From assembly GCF_019929225.1 (NCBI RefSeq), contig NZ_JAHZPA010000001.1, positions 266,805 through 330,804 of the forward strand: DNA of 64,000 nt. The letters run 5' to 3'. Each line of letters starts with the position of its first letter. Position 1 is the stretch's first letter. Under the pieces are notes generated by a model that ran no database searches, was not told the origin of the DNA, and was given only the letters and a program-made list of their open reading frames with translations. Shown piece after piece: positions 28,648 through 36,624 of the stretch. The translations under genes were made by a program, and so were the position numbers. This DNA comes from Streptococcus sanguinis (GTDB lineage Bacteria > Bacillota > Bacilli > Lactobacillales > Streptococcaceae).

Positions 28648-29917
28648 GCATCAGGAAATTTTAACCTATCTTGAAAATCTTCCAATCGGAAAGAGGGTCA
28701 GTGTCCGTAGTATTTCAAACTATCTGGGAGTTAGTGATGGGACGGCCTATCGAGCTATCAAGGAAGCGGAGAACCGCGGTATTGTTGAGACCAGGCCTCG
28801 GAGCGGTACGGTTCGGGTTAAGTCCAAGAAAGTTGTTTTGGAGCATCTGACCTACAAGGAAATCGTTGATATTACAGGCTCAGAAGTATTGGCCGGAGAA
28901 GATGGTCTAGAAAAAGAATTCAATAAATTCTCCATCGGAGCCATGACGGAGCAGAATATCCTGCGTTATCTGACAGAGGGCGGTCTCCTGATTGTCGGAG
29001 ATCGGACGAAAATCCAGCTTTTGGCCTTGGAAAATGAGAATGCGGTGTTGGTTACTGGAGGTTTTGAAGTCAACTCGGAAGTCCTGAAGATGGCTAATCT
29101 GCTTAATATACCGGTTCTCAGAACCAAGCATGATACCTACACCGTCGCAACTATGATTAATCGTGCCCTGTCCAATATGCAGATCAAGACCGATATATTA
29201 ACAGTGGAGCAGGTCTATCGCTCCAGCCACGAGTACGGCTTCTTGCATGATACTGATACTGTTCGTGACTATCTGGACTTGGTCCGCCGCAATCGTGCCA
29301 GCCGGTTTCCGGTTATCAACCAGCAGCAGATGCTGGTGGGAGTAGTAACCATGCGGGATGCAGGGGATAAGTCTCCTCTGACAACCTTGGATAAGGTCAT
29401 GACGAAAAATGTCTTTATGACAGGCTTATCTGCTAATATTGCCAATATCAGCCAGCGCATGATTGCAGAAGATTTTGAAATGATACCAGTGGTTCGCAGC
29501 AACCAGACCTTGCTGGGCGTGATTACACGGCGGGACATTATGGAAAAAATGAGCCGTTCTCAGATTTCCAGCCTGCCGACTTTCAGTGAGCAGGTAGGAC
29601 AGAAGATTAGTCGTCAGGATGATTTGTTTTCCTTTACCGTTGAGCCTTTTATGCTGGAGCAAAATGGTGTGCTGGCCAACGGTGTGCTGACAGAAATTTT
29701 GACTCGGATTGCCCAGCAGCTCATGGTCAACAGCGGCCGCAGCTTGATTATCGATCAACTGATGATTTATTTCTTTCAGGCGGTTCAGATTGATGACCTG
29801 CTGCATATCCAGCCGCGCATTATCCGTCAGACTAGGCGGACAGCTATTATTGACTTTGAGATGTATCTGGAAGCGATGCTGGTTGCCAAAGCCACGATTA
29901 CAGTGAAAATTAATTAA
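28640..29917 (+). CDS. YtoI-like regulator: HTH + DRTGG + CBS pair + hotdog domain
   Basis: A 425-residue cytoplasmic protein. An N-terminal winged-helix part (GVSDGTAYRAIKEAENRGIV, residues ~30-50) is followed by a DRTGG domain (~70-180), two CBS domains (~190-310; FPVINQQQMLVGVVTMRD and IPVVRSNQTLLGVITRRD) and a C-terminal hotdog-like domain (~315-425). CBS pairs sense adenine nucleotides and DRTGG domains often bind nucleotides, so it is probably a ligand-responsive DNA-binding regulator. An in-frame ATG at 28622 exists, but GAGAGGAG suits 28640. It is followed 21 bases later by map. Confidence 0.8.
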   Translation: MSKHQEILTYLENLPIGKRVSVRSISNYLGVSDGTAYRAIKEAENRGIVETRPRSGTVRVKSKKVVLEHLTYKEIVDITGSEVLAGEDGLEKEFNKFSIGAMTEQNILRYLTEGGLLIVGDRTKIQLLALENENAVLVTGGFEVNSEVLKMANLLNIPVLRTKHDTYTVATMINRALSNMQIKTDILTVEQVYRSSHEYGFLHDTDTVRDYLDLVRRNRASRFPVINQQQMLVGVVTMRDAGDKSPLTTLDKVMTKNVFMTGLSANIANISQRMIAEDFEMIPVVRSNQTLLGVITRRDIMEKMSRSQISSLPTFSEQVGQKISRQDDLFSFTVEPFMLEQNGVLANGVLTEILTRIAQQLMVNSGRSLIIDQLMIYFFQAVQIDDLLHIQPRIIRQTRRTAIIDFEMYLEAMLVAKATITVKIN

Positions 29918-29938
29918 GAGGAGGAATTTAGAGAGAGA

Positions 29939-30796
29939 ATGATTACTTTAAAATCACAGCGTGAAATTGACTTGATGGACAAGAGTGGAGATTTTCTGGC
30001 TTCTGTCCATATTGGTTTGAGAGACTTGATTAAGCCAGGCATTGACATGTGGGACATCGAAGAGTATGTCCGCAAGCGTTGTAAAGAAGACAATGCCCTG
30101 CCTCTGCAAATTGGTGTTGAAGGCTCTGTCATGGACTATCCTTATGCGACCTGCTGCTCTCTTAATGACGAGGTAGCCCATGCCTTTCCCCGTCATCAGA
30201 AGCTGGTAGAAGGTGATGTCATCAGCGTTGATATGGTGGTTGGCTTGATCGATAAGGCAGAGCTGGATGTGTCCAAGCTAGATTTTGACAATGTAGCAGA
30301 GATGAAGCAGCACACAGAGAGCTTCCGGGGCGGTGTGGCAGATTCTTGCTGGACCTATGCAGTAGGGAAGATTAGCCCAGAGGCTCAGCAGCTGATGGAT
30401 GTGACCAAGGAATGCCTCTACCGTGGAATTGCGGCAGCTAAGGTCGGCAATCGTATCGGCGACATCGGTGCAGCTATTCAGGAATATGCTGAAAGTCATG
30501 GCTATGGCGTTGTGCGGGATTTGGTAGGGCACGGTGTTGGCCCAACCATGCATGAGGAGCCTATGGTGCCGCATTACGGTCGAGCAGGACGCGGCTTGCG
30601 CTTGCGTGAGGGAATGGTTCTGACTATCGAGCCCATGATCAATACAGGTACCTGGGAAATTGATACGGACTTTGAGACCGGCTGGGCACATAAAACGCTG
30701 GATGGCGGCCTGTCCTGTCAGTATGAGCATCAGTTTGTCATTACAAAAGATGGACCTGTCATTCTGACCAGCCAGGGAGAAGAAGGGACTTATTAG
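29939..30796 (+). CDS. map: Methionine aminopeptidase, type I
   Basis: A 285-residue metalloenzyme that removes N-terminal methionine from new proteins. Metal ligands lie in SVDMVV (Asp), GHGVGPTMHEEP (His), TIEPMI (Glu) and the final QYEHQF (Glu). Between the first Asp and the usual second ligand region there is an extra stretch (about residues 101-130, LIDKAELDVSKLDFDNVAE...), the insertion known in streptococcal MetAPs. This explains the length above the ~250-residue norm. Confidence 0.95.
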   Translation: MITLKSQREIDLMDKSGDFLASVHIGLRDLIKPGIDMWDIEEYVRKRCKEDNALPLQIGVEGSVMDYPYATCCSLNDEVAHAFPRHQKLVEGDVISVDMVVGLIDKAELDVSKLDFDNVAEMKQHTESFRGGVADSCWTYAVGKISPEAQQLMDVTKECLYRGIAAAKVGNRIGDIGAAIQEYAESHGYGVVRDLVGHGVGPTMHEEPMVPHYGRAGRGLRLREGMVLTIEPMINTGTWEIDTDFETGWAHKTLDGGLSCQYEHQFVITKDGPVILTSQGEEGTY

Positions 30797-30801
30797 AAAT
30801 C

Positions 30802-30831
30802 AAAGGCTGGGCACTTGTCTCAGCTTTTTTT
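30802..30831 (+). terminator. Terminator after map
   Basis: AAAGGCTGGG pairs with CTCAGCTTTTTTT (two wobbles) across CACTTGT. Confidence 0.75.
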
Positions 30832-30844
30832 GAAGGAGAAGAGA

Positions 30845-31738
30845 GTGAAGAAATTTTTTGCCAAGATTCGCAGAAATCAGTTTTTAAGAGAATTTTTCCG
30901 TTTTTATAAAGAGGCAGATAGTGAGCTGAGCAGCGTTGCAGTTGCTTATTATTGGCTGATTTCTGTTTTTCCCTTGCTCTTGATTGTGGTGAATATTTTG
31001 CCCTATTTTCACATTCCGGTGGCGGATTTTCTGACAGCCATCAAGGACATGCTGCCAGAGACTTTATATGATGTTGTGGCAAAAGTCATGCGTGAAGTGC
31101 TGACCCAGCCTTCGACTGGTCTGCTGAGCTTCTCAGTCTTGTCAGCTCTTTGGACTTTTTCCAAGTCCATGAATTTCCTGCAGATTGCATTTAATAAAGC
31201 TTATGGGGTGGCTAAGAGCCGGGGTCTGATTTCTCATCGCGTCATGAGCCTATTTGTGAGTCTAGGTCTGCAGATTCTCTTTGCCTTGGCCCTCTTTCTG
31301 ACCATGTTTGGTCATATGTCGCTTGATTTTCTCCGTACCTATTGGAAGCTGGATAGCCAGCTCTATCAGCACTTGCAGAATTTTACCGAGCCTCTGATTT
31401 ACGCCTTACTCTTTGCGGTTTTGGTTATGTTCTATTTTTTCCTGCCCAATGTGAAAATCAACAAAAAACGCTATGTTCTGCCGGGCAGTGCCTTTGTGCT
31501 CCTGACCATTCTGGCTTTGCTGAATATCTTTTCTGTCTACATGGATAATTATTTAAATCACCTGGTTGATGTTCGCTTTTTCAGCTCCATCATTATGGTT
31601 GTGATGATGTTTTGGTTTATCATGATTGCTAAAATTTTGATTGTTGGCGCAGTGCTTAATGCCAGTATCCAGAGCTGCTGTGAGTCAGGGTTTCAAATTG
31701 AAAGCACAGGTCGCTTTACTTTCAAGAAGAAAGAGTAG
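30845..31738 (+). CDS. YihY/BrkB-family inner-membrane protein
   Basis: A 297-residue membrane protein with six hydrophobic segments. SVAVAYYWLISVFPLLL is the diagnostic YihY start, and LLSFSVLSALWTFSKSMNFLQIAFNKAYG is the conserved middle region. The earlier TTG at 30815 lies inside the terminator. GAAGGAGA at 30833 correctly precedes the GTG at 30845, so GTG is taken as the start. The function of the family is unclear; it is not a ribonuclease despite older names. Confidence 0.85.
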   Translation: MKKFFAKIRRNQFLREFFRFYKEADSELSSVAVAYYWLISVFPLLLIVVNILPYFHIPVADFLTAIKDMLPETLYDVVAKVMREVLTQPSTGLLSFSVLSALWTFSKSMNFLQIAFNKAYGVAKSRGLISHRVMSLFVSLGLQILFALALFLTMFGHMSLDFLRTYWKLDSQLYQHLQNFTEPLIYALLFAVLVMFYFFLPNVKINKKRYVLPGSAFVLLTILALLNIFSVYMDNYLNHLVDVRFFSSIIMVVMMFWFIMIAKILIVGAVLNASIQSCCESGFQIESTGRFTFKKKE

Positions 31739-31788
31739 GATGGGGAAGAGGACTGATGTTGTTTTAGAGTGGAAAAGGATAAATAAGT

Positions 31789-32508
31789 ATGAAAAGTAAA
31801 AAAATAACTAAATGGAAGAGTATTGTGTTCGCTTTGCTCTTGCTTTTAGGAGCTGCAATGTATTTTATATGGAGCAAGGAAGAGGCAAAGAAGTTCCAAG
31901 AAGAGTATGGGCAGTTTACATATTATGTTCCAGAGTATGAACCTGTTTATAGCTTTCTTGAAAACGATAAGGCTATTGCTTATAACTGGAACGTTGTAAA
32001 TTCTGAAGAACAGGAAAATATGAAAAAAGCAAAATCATATATAGTAGATCCTGATTATGATGTTATAAGAGAGTTTGACTCCGGATATTTCGTCAATAGT
32101 TACATGAAGCTCAAAGCTAATCCCAATCTATTGAATAAAGATGAATTTAATCGAAATATTCCTCAAAAAGGGGAATATTGGAAGTTGGCAGTCTACAAAT
32201 TCCAGAATAAAAAATTAAAAAAGAGAGAATTTGATGTTTTTGAGATGGTTCGTAACTATGACCCTGATTTGATTCCGTTAAAAATAGATTCGAATATTAT
32301 AGCGGACTCAAACACTCAAAAGTATTATGCAGTAATCTATTTAAGACAGAAGTCAACTGATAAAGAAAAGGCATATTGTATTAATCTAGATGAAGGGAGA
32401 ATTGTTTCAGATAAGGGAATTAATCCATATAGAGATCTTCCTAATGGTTTTACGACCGCCACTAATTTTGCTGAACGTATGAAAAAAAAGGTGTTGGACT
32501 TCATATAA
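31789..32508 (+). CDS. Hypothetical membrane-anchored protein
   Basis: A 239-residue protein of unknown function. A basic N-terminus (KSKKITKWK) and one membrane helix (about 10-28) are followed by a soluble, Tyr/Lys/Asp-rich domain that should face outward. No lipobox Cys is present. Base composition is clearly more A/T-rich than the flanking genes, suggesting recent acquisition. The next small gene begins 6 bases later. Confidence 0.6.
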   Translation: MKSKKITKWKSIVFALLLLLGAAMYFIWSKEEAKKFQEEYGQFTYYVPEYEPVYSFLENDKAIAYNWNVVNSEEQENMKKAKSYIVDPDYDVIREFDSGYFVNSYMKLKANPNLLNKDEFNRNIPQKGEYWKLAVYKFQNKKLKKREFDVFEMVRNYDPDLIPLKIDSNIIADSNTQKYYAVIYLRQKSTDKEKAYCINLDEGRIVSDKGINPYRDLPNGFTTATNFAERMKKKVLDFI

Positions 32509-32513
32509 CATGG

Positions 32514-32798
32514 ATGTCTCTGGAAAGATCCTATTCAGAAAAACAATTTGAGAATTCACTTCTATCAAGTAAATATCCCCAAGTATATAAGATTATGCAT
32601 GAAAAAGATGCTTGTATTGCTTTCTTAAATAGAGAAACCGATGTTGAGTTAGTAAAAAACGTAACCGAACTCTTCTTTCCGCCTGGAACGAATGTATTTG
32701 AGAATGTGACTATCCCAGCTAAATATTCATTAGATGGGCAGGAACATGTCATTAATTCAGCGGAAGAATTACAAAAATACTATAAGGAAGAAAACTAG
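32514..32798 (+). CDS. Small hypothetical protein
   Basis: A 94-residue soluble protein with no family recognised. No ribosome-binding site lies near the ATG, so it depends on read-through coupling from the gene ending at 32508 or is a fragment of a longer protein. The sequence is A/T-rich like its partner. A hairpin terminator follows. Confidence 0.4.
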   Translation: MSLERSYSEKQFENSLLSSKYPQVYKIMHEKDACIAFLNRETDVELVKNVTELFFPPGTNVFENVTIPAKYSLDGQEHVINSAEELQKYYKEEN

Positions 32799-32821
32799 AA
32801 AAAGATATTTTTGCCAAATTT

Positions 32822-32850
32822 AAAGAGGATTTTCCTCTTTTTCTTTTCAG
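32822..32850 (+). terminator. Terminator after the hypothetical pair
   Basis: AAAGAGG-ATTTT-CCTCTTTTTCTTTT. Confidence 0.85.
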
Positions 32851-32859
32851 TTAATTTTA

Positions 32860-32887
32860 TTGCATTTGCAACAAAATGTGTTATAAT
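32860..32887 (+). promoter_or_regulatory. Promoter and likely operator of the marR gene
   Basis: TTGCAT (32860-32865), 16-bp spacer, TATAAT (32882-32887). The -35 overlaps the inverted repeat TTGCA-TT-TGCAA (32860-32871), a plausible self-repression site for the MarR protein. Confidence 0.65.
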
Positions 32888-32916
32888 AGAGTCAAATAAA
32901 AATTTAAGGAGGGGAT

Positions 32917-33366
32917 ATGTCAGTATTACGGGAAATTGGGATTATTGCCCGAGCTTTGGATTCCATTGCTAATATTGAGTTCCGTGACATAGAGCTAGCA
33001 CGAGGTCAATATCTTTATCTGGTACGAATCGCGGAGAATCCGGGGATTATCCAAGAGGAACTGTCGGAGCTGCTCAAGGTGGATCGCTCAACGGTTGCCC
33101 GATCTGTTAAGAAGCTAGAGGCCAAGGGCTTGGTCCAGCAGAAGGCAGCCAAAGACAACAAGAAGAACAAGGAATGGTTTGTGACGGAAAAAGGAGAAAA
33201 ACTTTATCCTTTTATCCTAGCTGAGAATGCCTATTCTGAAGAGGCATCCCTGCAGGGCTTTTCTCAGGCGGAAGTTCAAGCTTTGGAGAAAATGCTGGTA
33301 CGAGTGCGTGAAAACATCACAGGTGACTGGGAAGCCGTCAAAAAAAGACAAAAAAGAAACTATTAA
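32917..33366 (+). CDS. MarR-family transcriptional regulator
   Basis: A 149-residue winged-helix regulator. The DNA-binding core is EELSELLKVDRSTVARSVKKL (trimmed: LLKVDRSTVARSVKKL, near residues 50-65) with wing VTEKGEKLYP near 89. The N- and C-terminal helices form the dimer interface. GGAGGGG precedes the ATG. The palindrome over the -35 suggests autoregulation. It is two bases from the reading frame of the B3/B4 gene and probably co-transcribed with it. Confidence 0.9.
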   Translation: MSVLREIGIIARALDSIANIEFRDIELARGQYLYLVRIAENPGIIQEELSELLKVDRSTVARSVKKLEAKGLVQQKAAKDNKKNKEWFVTEKGEKLYPFILAENAYSEEASLQGFSQAEVQALEKMLVRVRENITGDWEAVKKRQKRNY

Positions 33367-33383
33367 GATTGAAGAGGTGCATC

Positions 33384-34091
33384 ATGAAAGTTACAGTTGA
33401 ACATGAATTTTGGCAAGTATTTCCGGAAGCTCAGATTAGTGTTTTAGTGGTCAAGGGGATTGATAATAGTGTGGATGAGAGTAAGGACTCATATTTCAAA
33501 TCCCTCCTGGATAAGGGAGCAAAACGAGCTGAGGACTTTATTCCAGATGAGAACTTCACTCAAAATGAAGTCATTCAGGAGTGGCGGCAGGCTTTCAGCA
33601 AATTCAAGACCAAGAAAGGAGCACGATCCTCTATCGAAGCTCTGCTCAAGCGGGTCAGTCAGGGGCGTGAATTTCATCCAATCAATCCTTTGGTTGATAT
33701 CTACAACAGTGTCTCGCTGTCTTATGCGGTTCCATGTGGCGGTGAGGATTTGGATAAGATTGTCGGAGGTCTTTATTTAGGTAAAGCCAAGGGTGGGGAA
33801 GCCTTTTTCCCATTGGGTGCTGATAGTGACGCACCGGCACTGCCAGAAGAAATCATCTACTATGATGAAGAGGGGGCTGTCTGCCGTTGTCTTAACTGGC
33901 GAGAAGCCCAGCGGACCATGCTGACTGAGGAGACCAAGAATGCCATATTGGTCATCGAGGCCATCAATGGAGAGCAATCAGCGCGTGCCCAAGCAGCTAT
34001 GATAGAACTCCAGACTCTGATTGAGGACTATTTTGTTGTCAAAGGTGAAATCACCCATCTGACGCTTGACAATCCAAGCTTGGAAATTTAG
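33384..34091 (+). CDS. B3/B4 (tRNA synthetase-editing-like) domain protein
   Basis: A 235-residue cytoplasmic protein of the B3/4 family, related to the editing domain of phenylalanyl-tRNA synthetase beta chain. Features include YNSVSLSYAVPCGGEDLDKI near 112 and the LTEETKNAILVIEA segment. Free-standing members may act in trans on tRNA or amino-acid adducts; that is not proven. An in-frame TTG at 33369 is rejected because AGAGGTG (33373-33379) fits the ATG at 33384. Confidence 0.75.
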   Translation: MKVTVEHEFWQVFPEAQISVLVVKGIDNSVDESKDSYFKSLLDKGAKRAEDFIPDENFTQNEVIQEWRQAFSKFKTKKGARSSIEALLKRVSQGREFHPINPLVDIYNSVSLSYAVPCGGEDLDKIVGGLYLGKAKGGEAFFPLGADSDAPALPEEIIYYDEEGAVCRCLNWREAQRTMLTEETKNAILVIEAINGEQSARAQAAMIELQTLIEDYFVVKGEITHLTLDNPSLEI

Positions 34092-34097
34092 GAATAA

Positions 34098-34130
34098 AAA
34101 AATCTGGATTAGAATCATCTGGTCCAGATT
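34098..34130. terminator. Bidirectional terminator between B3/B4 and gtrA-like genes
   Basis: AAATCTGGA pairs with TCCAGATTT; A-runs on the left and T-residues on the right can serve both convergent genes. Confidence 0.7.
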
Positions 34131-34163
34131 TGCTTTTATAGGGTGAAATAGACTGATTTGTTG

Positions 34164-34604
34164 TTATTTTTTCTTGTTTTTAAAGACAAAAATCTTACTA
34201 AAGATGTAGTTGAGGACGATAATAAGTACTTGGGCAATGAAGGTTTCGATGGTATTGACCATTTTAATATTGTTATTGACAAACTGGCCTATAATCTGTG
34301 GGAAACTAGTGACAAAGATAAAAGTCAATAGTAAATTTAAGCCCATAGTAGCCAAACGTGCAGTGAAAAATTTGATAAGTCTAGAAGGCCAGCCACTCCT
34401 TGCTTGCTTGAAAACGATAGTATCGTTGGTTACAAATGCAAAGATAATACCAAGAATATCACCTATTATTGTAGCCAGTAGTTCGTTTCCCGTCAATTCA
34501 TAGCAGAGCATCCGACTGACAACGGATACGACAGTTGTTGCCACACCAAAGAAAAGATAGGACAGAACCTCATTGTCAAAGAATTTTTTGATTAAAGTTT
34601 TCAT
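34164..34604 (-). CDS. GtrA-family membrane protein
   Basis: A 146-residue protein with four hydrophobic segments typical of GtrA: SYLFFGVATTVVSVVSRMLCY, GDILGIIFAFVTNDTIVF, a third near 88-108, and a last segment ending in LNYIFSKIFVFKNK. GtrA proteins are thought to help move undecaprenyl-linked sugars or support their transferases. It stands alone on the minus strand, divergent from queT. No Shine-Dalgarno sequence lies upstream of its ATG. Confidence 0.88.
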   Translation of the reverse strand: MKTLIKKFFDNEVLSYLFFGVATTVVSVVSRMLCYELTGNELLATIIGDILGIIFAFVTNDTIVFKQARSGWPSRLIKFFTARLATMGLNLLLTFIFVTSFPQIIGQFVNNNIKMVNTIETFIAQVLIIVLNYIFSKIFVFKNKKK

Positions 34605-34634
34605 AAAGATAGTCTATCATATTTCTGGGATTTA

Positions 34635-34643
34635 TGCTATACT
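34635..34643 (+). promoter_or_regulatory. Extended -10 promoter for queT
   Basis: TGCTATACT: extended TG and TATACT at 34638-34643, five bases before the riboswitch P1 stem. Confidence 0.6.
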
Positions 34644-34647
34644 AGTT

Positions 34648-34761
34648 GGGTTGCCAAATCTGTGGAGGAATCATCTAATGATGCTCCTCTCATGTGACGC
34701 AACCCTTGGCGCTTAGCTTCTTTCGCCAAGCATATTACACGCGGTAAAGCCGCTAAAGGAG
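34648..34761 (+). promoter_or_regulatory. preQ1-II riboswitch (COG4708 RNA)
   Basis: The core 34705-34761 reads CTTGGC-GCTTAGCTTCTTTC-GCCAAG, then CATATTACAC, GCGG-TAAAG-CCGC and AAAGGAGAA, matching the preQ1-II consensus including the ribosome-binding site at its 3' end. An upstream stem GGGTTGC (34648-34654)/GCAACCC (34699-34705) encloses a GAGGA/TCCTC hairpin. Binding of preQ1 folds a pseudoknot that hides the GGAG and lowers queT translation. Confidence 0.95.
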
Positions 34762-34766
34762 AAAAC

Positions 34767-35282
34767 ATGAAACAAGAAAAACTGAGAGTTCGTGATTTGG
34801 CTCAGATTGCCATTGTCGCTGCTATTTATGTAGTCCTTACGATTACGCCCCCTTTAAATGCGATTAGCTATGGTGCTTACCAGTTCAGAATTTCTGAAAT
34901 GATGAACTTTATGGCCTTTTATAATCGGAAATATATCATGGGTGTGACTATTGGCTGTATGATTGCCAATCTATATAGTTTTGGAATCATTGATGTCTTT
35001 GTTGGCGGCGGATCCACCTTGGTCTTCCTGTCACTAGGTGTCTATCTTTTCAGTCGCTATAAGAATCAATATCTGATTAAAGGCTTGATTCGTTTGGATC
35101 ATTTCTATTTTGCAGTTTTATTCTCTATTTCGATGGTGACCATTGCTGCAGAATTACATTTCTTGCAAGGCCTGCCATTCTTCCTGACTTGGTTTACAAC
35201 AGCCATTGGAGAATTTGCTTCCTTGATTGCTGGAGCTATCATTATTAACCAGATTGCCCGACGAATTGATTTAACAAAATAG
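34767..35282 (+). CDS. queT: Queuosine precursor transporter QueT
   Basis: A 171-residue membrane protein with five to six helices, the substrate-binding component of an ECF-type transporter for queuosine precursors. RVRDLAQIAIVAAIYVVLT and YQFRISEMMNFMAFYNRKY are QueT hallmarks. It is controlled by the preQ1-II riboswitch directly upstream. No ECF ATPase or T component is encoded nearby, as expected for group II ECF systems sharing a common module. Confidence 0.95.
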   Translation: MKQEKLRVRDLAQIAIVAAIYVVLTITPPLNAISYGAYQFRISEMMNFMAFYNRKYIMGVTIGCMIANLYSFGIIDVFVGGGSTLVFLSLGVYLFSRYKNQYLIKGLIRLDHFYFAVLFSISMVTIAAELHFLQGLPFFLTWFTTAIGEFASLIAGAIIINQIARRIDLTK

Positions 35283-35327
35283 GCTTTTTGTGGCTCTGAT
35301 GTGTGTAAATAGACAGATTGGAAACAT

Positions 35328-35356
35328 TTGCATATTTTTTTACTTCATGGTATGCT
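35328..35356 (+). promoter_or_regulatory. Promoter of the T7SS-type toxin island
   Basis: TTGCAT (35328-35333), 17-bp spacer, TGG-extended TATGCT (35351-35356). Just downstream lies AGACTAA-GA-TTAGTCT (35371-35386), a 7-bp perfect inverted repeat that could be an operator or leader hairpin. Confidence 0.65.
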
Positions 35357-35438
35357 AGAAGTGTACATTTAGACTAAGATTAGTCTCATTAAACTTCTTG
35401 GTAGGGGAGACCAAAAAAACAACGCAAGGAGGTTCTGT

Positions 35439-35861
35439 ATGGAACAAAATGAGCAGCTTAGGGAGTATTTGATAATCAAAAAAGAGGCCTATCATTGGCT
35501 TCTTTGGTGGGGACTTGCATACCTTATTGGAGTGGCGGGTGTCATTATATTACTATATAATGATTTACCGTCCTACAATAGGTATTTTTCTATTCTCACG
35601 ATTATTATGCTCCCTATTTGGTTTGTCGGGGCTTTTCCTCTATTTATGGCAAAAAATCAAATAGAAAAAGAGCACCCAGAATTTAAAGCTGTTAAGACCA
35701 AAGAGGTCGTGGTGCCTATGTCTATGCGGAAAAAGCGATATCTGATGCTTCTTCCAGCGCTCGTAGTTGTGGCTTTTGTCTTTGTGCAAAGCTATCAGTC
35801 GGGCATGGCAGAGAAAGAAAAAAAGGAAATCTACGAGATTATCCAACAGTATCGTAATTAA
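35439..35861 (+). CDS. Small membrane protein heading the toxin operon
   Basis: A 140-residue protein with three to four membrane segments (about 18-40, 50-70 and 98-115), a middle charged loop (QIEKEHPEFKAVKTKE) and a charged helical C-terminus. AAGGAGG precedes the ATG. No named family is recognised. Fifteen bases separate it from the YwqH-like gene, and similar small membrane proteins are common at the start of type VII effector operons, so a role in effector handling is inferred from position only. Confidence 0.65.
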   Translation: MEQNEQLREYLIIKKEAYHWLLWWGLAYLIGVAGVIILLYNDLPSYNRYFSILTIIMLPIWFVGAFPLFMAKNQIEKEHPEFKAVKTKEVVVPMSMRKKRYLMLLPALVVVAFVFVQSYQSGMAEKEKKEIYEIIQQYRN

Positions 35862-35875
35862 GGAAGGAGAAGAGT

Positions 35876-36268
35876 ATGGCAAGTGATGAAGAATTGAAAA
35901 GCAGGGTAGAAAACCTGAGCGGTGAAAAGAGAAAATATGAGCGGGTGCGAAATAGTATTCGGTCGCATAGTTTGAGTCATATGCGTAGTCTGGATGATAT
36001 GAACAATTTTATCGATTATTGTGAAAAAATCATCGGCATTGTAGACGGTGAAGAGGGCTATCATTACATCAGCAATCTTTCTGAACATCTCAAAGAAGAT
36101 GTCAAAACGATGAAAAAATACCGCGACTATGTTCGTGACGCCAATCAGTCATTCGTCAATCTGCACAATCTTTTAGAATCGAAAATCAGTAGCCTTGACA
36201 GTCAGATTGATAGTGCTAAATCTGAATACAATGAAGGAAAATGGAATCCTTTCGAAAGAATGTGGTAA
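35876..36268 (+). CDS. YwqH-like (DUF5082) helical protein
   Basis: A 130-residue, almost fully helical soluble protein. The N-terminal heptads (EELKSRVENLSGEKRKYERV) and C-terminal coiled coil (LLESKISSLDSQIDSAKSEY) form the DUF5082/YwqH pattern. Such proteins are encoded just before WXG100-like partners and large toxins in Bacillus and Streptococcus, and are thought to help target or stabilise the effector. Identification is by length, position and helix pattern rather than by a unique motif. Confidence 0.7.
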   Translation: MASDEELKSRVENLSGEKRKYERVRNSIRSHSLSHMRSLDDMNNFIDYCEKIIGIVDGEEGYHYISNLSEHLKEDVKTMKKYRDYVRDANQSFVNLHNLLESKISSLDSQIDSAKSEYNEGKWNPFERMW

Positions 36269-36288
36269 TTAAGGAGGAGTGTGTATAA

Positions 36289-36624
36289 ATGAATACAAAT
36301 ATCAATGATATTCAAGACCGTTATACGGCTGAGACGGTACAATACGAAAGTAGCAATATTGCTGCGGTGTTGGAAAATCTAAAAGCAGCCGTGACTTTGA
36401 TAGAGACAACCATTCCTTCTAATATCTCCGCTATGGAAAGCAGTGAGAGCCTCTGGAGCGGAAAGGCTAAGGAGCAATATCTGGGGCTGAAGGATTTTCT
36501 CAAACAGTACCAAGGTGATTTTTCTTCTAGCGTGAAGGAGCTGAAAACGGCTGTTGAGGGGCTGGAAACCCTGCTCAATTCAACTTCCCAAGCCAATGTA
36601 AAAAAGGAGATTGACAACGGATGA
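36289..36624 (+). CDS. WXG100-like small secretion partner (DUF5344/YwqI type)
   Basis: A 111-residue protein with two long helices joined by a turn containing SESLWSGKAKEQY, the W-x-G hairpin of WXG100 proteins at about residues 53-65. Proteins of this fold pair with larger effectors and carry the type VII export signal. The stop overlaps the next start by 4 bases. The GGAGG site is upstream of the ATG. It is a probable binding partner for the toxin at 37774. Confidence 0.78.
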   Translation: MNTNINDIQDRYTAETVQYESSNIAAVLENLKAAVTLIETTIPSNISAMESSESLWSGKAKEQYLGLKDFLKQYQGDFSSSVKELKTAVEGLETLLNSTSQANVKKEIDNG

